Positions 6,681-11,160 of a DNA stretch of 11,160 nt are shown here, piece by piece (positions within the stretch are counted from its first letter, which is position 1; the number at the start of each line of letters is the position of its first letter). The DNA is from JANLSO01 sp031362405 (GTDB lineage Bacteria; Actinomycetota; Thermoleophilia; Miltoncostaeales; Miltoncostaeaceae). Made by a program: the position numbers and the translations under genes. The stretch lies in NCBI GenBank assembly GCA_031362405.1, contig JANLSO010000083.1, forward strand, positions 1 to 11,160. Reading direction: 5' to 3'. Under the pieces are notes generated by a model that ran no database searches, had not been told where the DNA came from, and saw only the letters and a program-made list of their open reading frames with translations.

Positions 6681-7157
6681 ATGGACCGCGAAGTCATCCT
6701 CACCGAAGAGGGGTACCGCAAACTCACGGAGGAAATCGAGCACCTGTCGACGACCAAGCGGCTCGAAGTCGCGGCGCGCATCAAGGAAGCGCGCGAGTTC
6801 GGCGACATCTCGGAGAACTCCGAGTACGACGATGCCAAGAACGAGCAGGGTCAGATCGAGGCGCGTATCCAGTCTCTCGAGCAGAAGCTGCGCAACGCCC
6901 GCGTCGTCGACACCGAGCACGTCGATACCGAGCACGTCTCGATCGGTGCGCGCGTCACGCTGAAGGATCTGAAGAGCAAAGAAGAGATCGAGTACTCGAT
7001 CGTCGGATCCGCCGAGGCCGACCCACGCAACAAGCGACTGTCGAATGAGAGCCCGGTGGGGAAGGCCGTGCTGGGCAAAAAGAAGGGCGAGAAGGTGACG
7101 ATTCCCGCGCCGCGCGGGGCGCTGCAGTACCAAATCGTCGACATCTCGGCAGGGTGA
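6681..7157 (+). CDS. greA: Transcription elongation factor GreA
   Basis: Binds the secondary channel of RNA polymerase and stimulates cleavage of backtracked transcripts. The 158-aa protein is the normal length. ATG 6681 has the best Shine-Dalgarno of the window, TAAGGAG (6666-6672), 8 nt upstream. An N-terminal antiparallel coiled coil (about 1-75) carries the tip AREFGDISENSEYDDAKNEQ with the acidic pair D42 and E45, which holds Mg2+ in the polymerase active site. The C-terminal FKBP-like domain includes SIGARVTLKDL, YSIVGSAEADP, SNESPVGKAVLGKKKGEKV and YQIVDI. Between the domains is the duplicated VDTEHVDTEH. The perfect D/E tip supports GreA over the anti-cleavage paralogues. The gene lies about 66 bp after dus; its TGA is in the same frame as lysS. 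Confidence 0.98.
   Translation: MDREVILTEEGYRKLTEEIEHLSTTKRLEVAARIKEAREFGDISENSEYDDAKNEQGQIEARIQSLEQKLRNARVVDTEHVDTEHVSIGARVTLKDLKSKEEIEYSIVGSAEADPRNKRLSNESPVGKAVLGKKKGEKVTIPAPRGALQYQIVDISAG
6906..6935 (+). repeat. 15-bp tandem duplication inside greA
   Basis: GTCGACACCGAGCAC (6906-6920) is followed at once by GTCGATACCGAGCAC (6921-6935), differing at one base (C6911 versus T6926, synonymous). It encodes VDTEH twice, at the linker between the GreA coiled coil and the C-terminal domain. It keeps the frame and looks like a recent replication-slippage duplication. Confidence 0.9.
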
Positions 7158-7163
7158 GCAGAG

Positions 7164-8651
7164 CTGACTGACCCCGGGCACGCCGAGGCGGGGCTCGAAC
7201 GGCTGATCTCTGAGCGTCGCGCCAAGGCGGCGGCGCTGCGAGCGGGGGGAATCGATCCCTTCCCGGCCCGATTCGCGGGGCGGGAACCGATCTCCGCGGT
7301 GCGCGACGAACATGAGTCGATCGCGGCCGGAGACGAGGGCACGCGGGTGGTCCGGGTGGCGGGCCGTCTCGCCGCCCGCCGGGGCCAGGGGAAGATCGCC
7401 TTTCTCGATCTCGAGGATCGTGACGGTCGGATCCAGGTGTGGGTGTCGCGCGAACGCATCGGTGACGACGCGATGGCGCGGGTTCTCGACCTCGACCTGG
7501 GAGATCTGATCGGGGTCGTCGGCCCCGTTGTGCGCACCCGCCGCGGCGAACTGTCGGTCGCCGCCGACGAGGCCATCATGCTTGCCAAGTCGCTGCGGCC
7601 CCCGCCCGACAAGCACGCCGGGCTGAAGGATCCGGAGACCCGCTTTCGCCAGCGCTACCTCGATCTGATGTCCAACGACGAGGCCCGTCACCTGTTCATC
7701 ACCCGCGCGAAGACGATCTCGGGTGTGCGCCGATTTCTCGACAATCGCGGCTTCATCGAGGTCGAGACACCCTGCCTGCAACCGATGTACGGCGGGGCGG
7801 CAGCGCGCCCGTTCATCACGCACCACAACGCTCTTGATCGCGATCTCTACCTGCGCATCGCGACGGAGCTCTACCTCAAGCGCTGCATCGTCGGTGGTCT
7901 CGAACGGGTCTACGAGCTGGGCAAGGACTTCCGCAACGAGGGCGTCAGTCACAAGCACAGCCCCGAGTTCACGATGCTCGAGACCTACGAGGCGTACGCC
8001 GACTACCGCGACGTGATGCAGATGCTGGAGAACATGGTCGCGGCGGCCGCCGAGGAGGCCAACGGCTCGACGCGCGTCACCTGGAAAGGGCAGGAGATCG
8101 ACCTGGCGCCGCCGTGGGAGCGTCGCGAGTTCCGTGCCGCGATCCGCGAGGCGAGTGGTATCGACTTCCGCGATCATGACGAGGCGTCGCTGCGCTCCGC
8201 GATGCGCGCCGCGGGGTACGACGCGCCCGATGGCATACCCTGGGTCAAGCTCGTCGATGGGCTCCTCTCCCAGGCCCTCGAGCCGACGCTGATCGCACCG
8301 ACGATCCTCTTCGACTATCCGATTGAGCTCTCCCCCTTCGCCAAGCGCACGGTTGAGGACCCACTCGTCGTCGAGCGTTTCGAGGCGTTCGCCGGGGGGA
8401 TGGAGATCGCCAACGCGTTCACCGAGCTCAACGACCCCGACGATCAGCGGGCGCGATTCCTCCAGGCGGCGGTGGACGAAGCCGCCGGTGACGATGAGGC
8501 GCAGCCGATGGACGAAGACTTCCTCGCGGCGCTCGAGCACGGAATGCCCCCGACCGGTGGCCTCGGCATCGGCATCGATCGCTTGGTCATGTTGCTCACC
8601 GACACCACATCGATCCGAGAAGTGATCCTGTTTCCGGCGATGCGCACCTGA
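7164..8651 (+). CDS. lysS: Lysyl-tRNA synthetase, class II (start codon unusual)
   Basis: Charges tRNA-Lys with lysine. An N-terminal OB-fold anticodon-binding domain (RVAGRLAARRGQGKIAFLDLEDRDGRIQVW) is followed by the class IIb catalytic core: RYLDLM from R164, VETPCLQPMYGGAAARPFITHHN, the motif 2 arginine R257 in FRNEG, SPEFTMLETYEAYADY, and motif 3 GGLGIGIDRLVML (from G465, R473), ending with IREVILFPAMR. The first usual start is GTG 7299, but family-typical sequence runs well upstream in the same frame (AGLERLISERRAKAAALRAGGIDPFPARF), back to the greA stop. The only start-like codon that retains it is CTG 7164, with GGTGA at 7153-7157; this gives 495 aa, the usual size. The alternative is GTG 7154 (overlapping the greA TGA) plus a +1 shift at T7169. 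Product certain, start inferred. Confidence 0.95.
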   Translation: MTDPGHAEAGLERLISERRAKAAALRAGGIDPFPARFAGREPISAVRDEHESIAAGDEGTRVVRVAGRLAARRGQGKIAFLDLEDRDGRIQVWVSRERIGDDAMARVLDLDLGDLIGVVGPVVRTRRGELSVAADEAIMLAKSLRPPPDKHAGLKDPETRFRQRYLDLMSNDEARHLFITRAKTISGVRRFLDNRGFIEVETPCLQPMYGGAAARPFITHHNALDRDLYLRIATELYLKRCIVGGLERVYELGKDFRNEGVSHKHSPEFTMLETYEAYADYRDVMQMLENMVAAAAEEANGSTRVTWKGQEIDLAPPWERREFRAAIREASGIDFRDHDEASLRSAMRAAGYDAPDGIPWVKLVDGLLSQALEPTLIAPTILFDYPIELSPFAKRTVEDPLVVERFEAFAGGMEIANAFTELNDPDDQRARFLQAAVDEAAGDDEAQPMDEDFLAALEHGMPPTGGLGIGIDRLVMLLTDTTSIREVILFPAMRT

Positions 8652-8675
8652 AATCTGGACCCGGACCGCTATAGT
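8648..8675 (+). promoter_or_regulatory. Likely promoter for the S18 gene
   Basis: CTGAAA (8648-8653, four of six matches to TTGACA), a 16-bp spacer and TATAGT (8670-8675, close to TATAAT) lie across the lysS stop and the following gap. Transcription would start near 8682, about 30 nt before the ATG at 8714. A ribosomal protein gene with its own promoter makes sense here. The -10 lies inside a perfect inverted repeat. Confidence 0.55.
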
Positions 8676-8679
8676 CCGG
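8661..8679. repeat. Inverted repeat around the S18 promoter -10
   Basis: CCGGAC (8661-8666) and GTCCGG (8674-8679) are perfect 6-bp inverted copies around the 7-nt CGCTATA, and most of the -10 TATAGT falls in the loop and right arm. No T-run follows, so it is a poor terminator for lysS. It may be an operator, or chance. Confidence 0.45.
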
Positions 8680-8713
8680 CGTCGCATCAGCGAGAAGTGG
8701 AGAAAAAGAACGC

Positions 8714-8992
8714 ATGGCGAAGCCACGAGGCCGAGCACGGTCGAAGACAAAGGGCAAGAAGGGCGGAGCGCCCGCGCAACGTAAGCGCAGGCCCGTTCTT
8801 CCGTTGGAAGAGATCGATTGGAAGAACTTCCCGTCTCTTCGTCGCTTCGTCAGCGAGCGCGGCAAGATCCGGTCACGGCGCATCACGGGGCTGTCGCGCC
8901 GGCAGCAATCGCAGGTGGCCACGGCCGTCAAACGCGCCCGCACCATGGGGCTGCTGATCTATCCGGACCAAGACCGCAAGGTCCGTCACTAG
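8714..8992 (+). CDS. rpsR: 30S ribosomal protein S18 (bS18), cysteine-free form
   Basis: A 92-aa basic protein. The core IDWKNFPSLRRFVSERGKIRSRRITGLSRRQQSQVATAVKRARTMGLLIY (about residues 34-82) is the S18 fold signature: compare IDYKD, SGKI, RITG and the AIKRAR helix of E. coli S18. Residues 1-27 are a lysine/arginine-rich tail typical of S18 extensions. S18 binds 16S rRNA in the 30S platform next to S6. This copy has no cysteine at all, so it is a C-minus form, unable to bind zinc through the CxxC pair that C-plus S18 proteins carry. It lies alone between lysS and clpC, where mycobacteria have lsr2, and not in the usual rpsF-ssb-rpsR-rplI cluster; it may be a second copy or a relocated single one. 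ATG 8714 has GGAG at 8699-8702, a longish spacing of 11 nt. Confidence 0.9.
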   Translation: MAKPRGRARSKTKGKKGGAPAQRKRRPVLPLEEIDWKNFPSLRRFVSERGKIRSRRITGLSRRQQSQVATAVKRARTMGLLIYPDQDRKVRH

Positions 8993-8999
8993 TTTTTCT

Positions 9000-9026
9000 C
9001 GGGCGCCCACATCACGCGGGCGCCCG
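9000..9026 (+). terminator. Strong GC hairpin after the S18 gene, possible terminator
   Basis: CGGGCGCCC (9000-9008) and GGGCGCCCG (9018-9026) form a perfect 9-bp stem with a 9-nt loop, starting 8 nt after the S18 stop. The T-run (TTTTT, about 8993-8997) precedes rather than follows the stem, so it is not a textbook intrinsic terminator. Hairpins without a U-tract are often proposed as terminators in actinobacteria. It could also protect the short mRNA's 3' end. Confidence 0.5.
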
Positions 9027-9049
9027 CGATGAGCCTCGTCCGGGGCGGT

Positions 9050-9058
9050 TGCGATACT
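9050..9058 (+). promoter_or_regulatory. Possible extended -10 promoter for a leaderless zinc-ribbon transcript
   Basis: TG (9050-9051), one base, then GATACT (9053-9058) forms an extended -10-like element with no convincing -35. A start site 7-8 nt downstream would fall on or next to the ATG at 9066, giving a leaderless mRNA. That would explain why GGAGG (9060-9064) is only one base from the ATG. Confidence 0.3.
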
Positions 9059-9065
9059 CGGAGGT

Positions 9066-9290
9066 ATGAGTCTCTGTCCCATGTGCGTTGGGCTCCTGGT
9101 TTGGCGCCACAACGGTTTGTGGTGCGATCGCTGCCACGTCAAGGTCGAGACGTGCTGCGAGGGCGCTCCGCAGGCCACGTGCATCCCCGCCGTCGGCCCA
9201 GGCGGCGACCGGTCGTCCGGGGGTGGCGCACGAGACTCTGAGGCCTCAGAGTTCGAGGTCGTACAGGCCCGCGCCGATGCAAGGGTCTGA
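9066..9290 (+). CDS. Small cysteine-rich putative zinc-ribbon protein
   Basis: A 74-aa ORF that I do not recognise as a named family. The first 40 residues carry CPMC (C4, C7) and CDRC (C20, C23), a CxxC-x12-CxxC spacing typical of zinc ribbons, with WRHNGLW between them as the expected short hairpin. C30, C31 and C39 follow in a CCEG context. The second half is Gly/Ser and acidic, without predicted structure. No membrane segment or export signal is seen. GGAGG abuts the ATG with one base between, too close for a normal ribosome-binding site; a leaderless start, or a start at ATG 9081 (which would lose C4), are alternatives. The ORF sits between a strong hairpin and the clpC promoter region. 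Patterned cysteines favour a real gene, but homologues would be needed to be sure. Confidence 0.55.
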   Translation: MSLCPMCVGLLVWRHNGLWCDRCHVKVETCCEGAPQATCIPAVGPGGDRSSGGGARDSEASEFEVVQARADARV

Positions 9291-9301
9291 GGGGAGGGCC
9301 G

Positions 9302-9310
9302 TGCTAGGAT
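9302..9310 (+). promoter_or_regulatory. Possible extended -10 promoter for clpC
   Basis: TG (9302-9303), one base, then TAGGAT (9305-9310) is a good actinobacterial-style extended -10, directly after the zinc-ribbon ORF. A convincing -35 is not visible. Transcription from about 9317 would leave a leader of roughly 160 nt before the clpC TTG. Confidence 0.45.
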
Positions 9311-9369
9311 CCAGGGTCTTCACACACGTTTTCATCCCGTTTTTCGACGCGGCGCGGTCCAGATCACAG

Positions 9370-9433
9370 GGCCTCCTCGCTCACTCTCGAGGCCAGGCGT
9401 CCGTGCCGGGTCTTGAAGTCCGTATCGGTACGG
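9370..9433 (+). promoter_or_regulatory. Two small hairpins in the clpC leader
   Basis: GGCCTC (9370-9375) pairs with GAGGCC (9389-9394) around a 13-nt loop, and CCGTA (9420-9424) pairs with TACGG (9429-9433) around TCGG. Both lie in the putative clpC 5' leader, between the -10 element and the ribosome-binding site at 9463-9469. No known riboswitch consensus is recognised, and no clear ClgR or CtsR operator palindrome is seen. Confidence 0.3.
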
Positions 9434-9462
9434 TCGACTGCGCTTTCGTGGTCGCCGGGTAG

Positions 9463-9469
9463 AAGGAGG
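9463..9469 (+). promoter_or_regulatory. Ribosome-binding site that sets the clpC TTG start
   Basis: AAGGAGG (9463-9469) lies 8 nt before TTG 9478. Together with the conserved N-terminus MFERFTERAR, it makes TTG the start although no ATG or GTG is nearby. Confidence 0.85.
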
Positions 9470-9477
9470 GACCCCCG

Positions 9478-11160
<1,683 letters not shown>

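Noticed and set aside
8646..8675. Zur operator upstream of the cysteine-free S18 gene
   Set aside because: Only a partial half-site (TGAAATC) is seen; the second inverted half is missing, so the zinc-control idea has no operator support in this sequence.
6279..8750. 823-codon open frame on the minus strand across dus, greA and lysS
   Set aside because: It is antisense to three well-supported genes, and its translation is low-complexity Arg/Leu/Asp-rich without family motifs. High-GC codon use on the + strand leaves this minus frame open.
8714..8992. Lsr2-like nucleoid protein, expected from lysS-lsr2-clpC order
   Set aside because: The residues match S18 throughout the core (IDWKN, ERGKI, RITG, AVKRAR); there is no Lsr2 dimerisation domain or RGR DNA-binding tail.
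9088..9462. 124-codon + strand open frame overlapping the zinc-ribbon ORF and ending just before clpC
   Set aside because: It overlaps the better patterned zinc-ribbon frame, has no ribosome-binding site, and its translation is an Arg/Ala/Ser-rich shadow; its end near clpC looks accidental.

Overview
This is a GC-rich, densely packed housekeeping stretch with all convincing genes on the + strand. It reads as actinobacterial. The order hpt, ftsH, folP, folB, folK ... coaX ... lysS ... clpC matches the order known from Mycobacterium (hpt-ftsH-folE-folP-folB-folK ... panC-panD-coaX ... lysS-lsr2-clpC1). The genes use GTG and TTG starts, and a DUF2469-like protein, a largely actinobacterial family, is present. 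The protein style (for example the tRNA-dihydrouridine synthase and FtsH variants) and the missing folE, panC/panD and lsr2 suggest a deep-branching class such as Thermoleophilia or a relative. That placement is an inference.

Layout. Positions 1-471 hold the 3' end of hpt (purine salvage), followed by a short gap with a possible promoter. Positions 565-4212 are a tight block: ftsH (membrane AAA+ protease), then folP, folB and folK (three folate-branch enzymes), joined by 4-base NTGA stop/start overlaps. A 186-bp gap (4213-4398) has no intact gene but may hold a decayed fragment. Then come a DUF2469-like protein (4399-4740), coaX (type III pantothenate kinase), a tRNA-dihydrouridine synthase, greA (transcript cleavage factor) and lysS (lysyl-tRNA synthetase). 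Next, with its own likely promoter, is a cysteine-free ribosomal protein S18 gene (8714-8992), a strong hairpin, a small cysteine-rich zinc-ribbon ORF (9066-9290), and clpC (from TTG 9478, running off the right edge), preceded by a structured leader.

The genes do not form one pathway. They are growth-linked functions: purine salvage, protein quality control (FtsH, ClpC), folate and CoA cofactor synthesis, tRNA modification and charging, transcription elongation and the ribosome. I found no CRISPR array, insertion sequence, phage, toxin-antitoxin or defence system. The points worth a second look are: two genes (folB, lysS) whose conserved N-termini lie upstream of any usual start codon, pointing to CTG starts or, for lysS, a 1-nt frameshift; the isolated cysteine-free S18 gene next to a zinc-ribbon ORF; the relocated DUF2469 gene; a possible frameshifted nucleotidyltransferase remnant after folK; a perfect 15-bp tandem duplication (one mismatch) inside greA; and a palindrome centred on a promoter -10 element.
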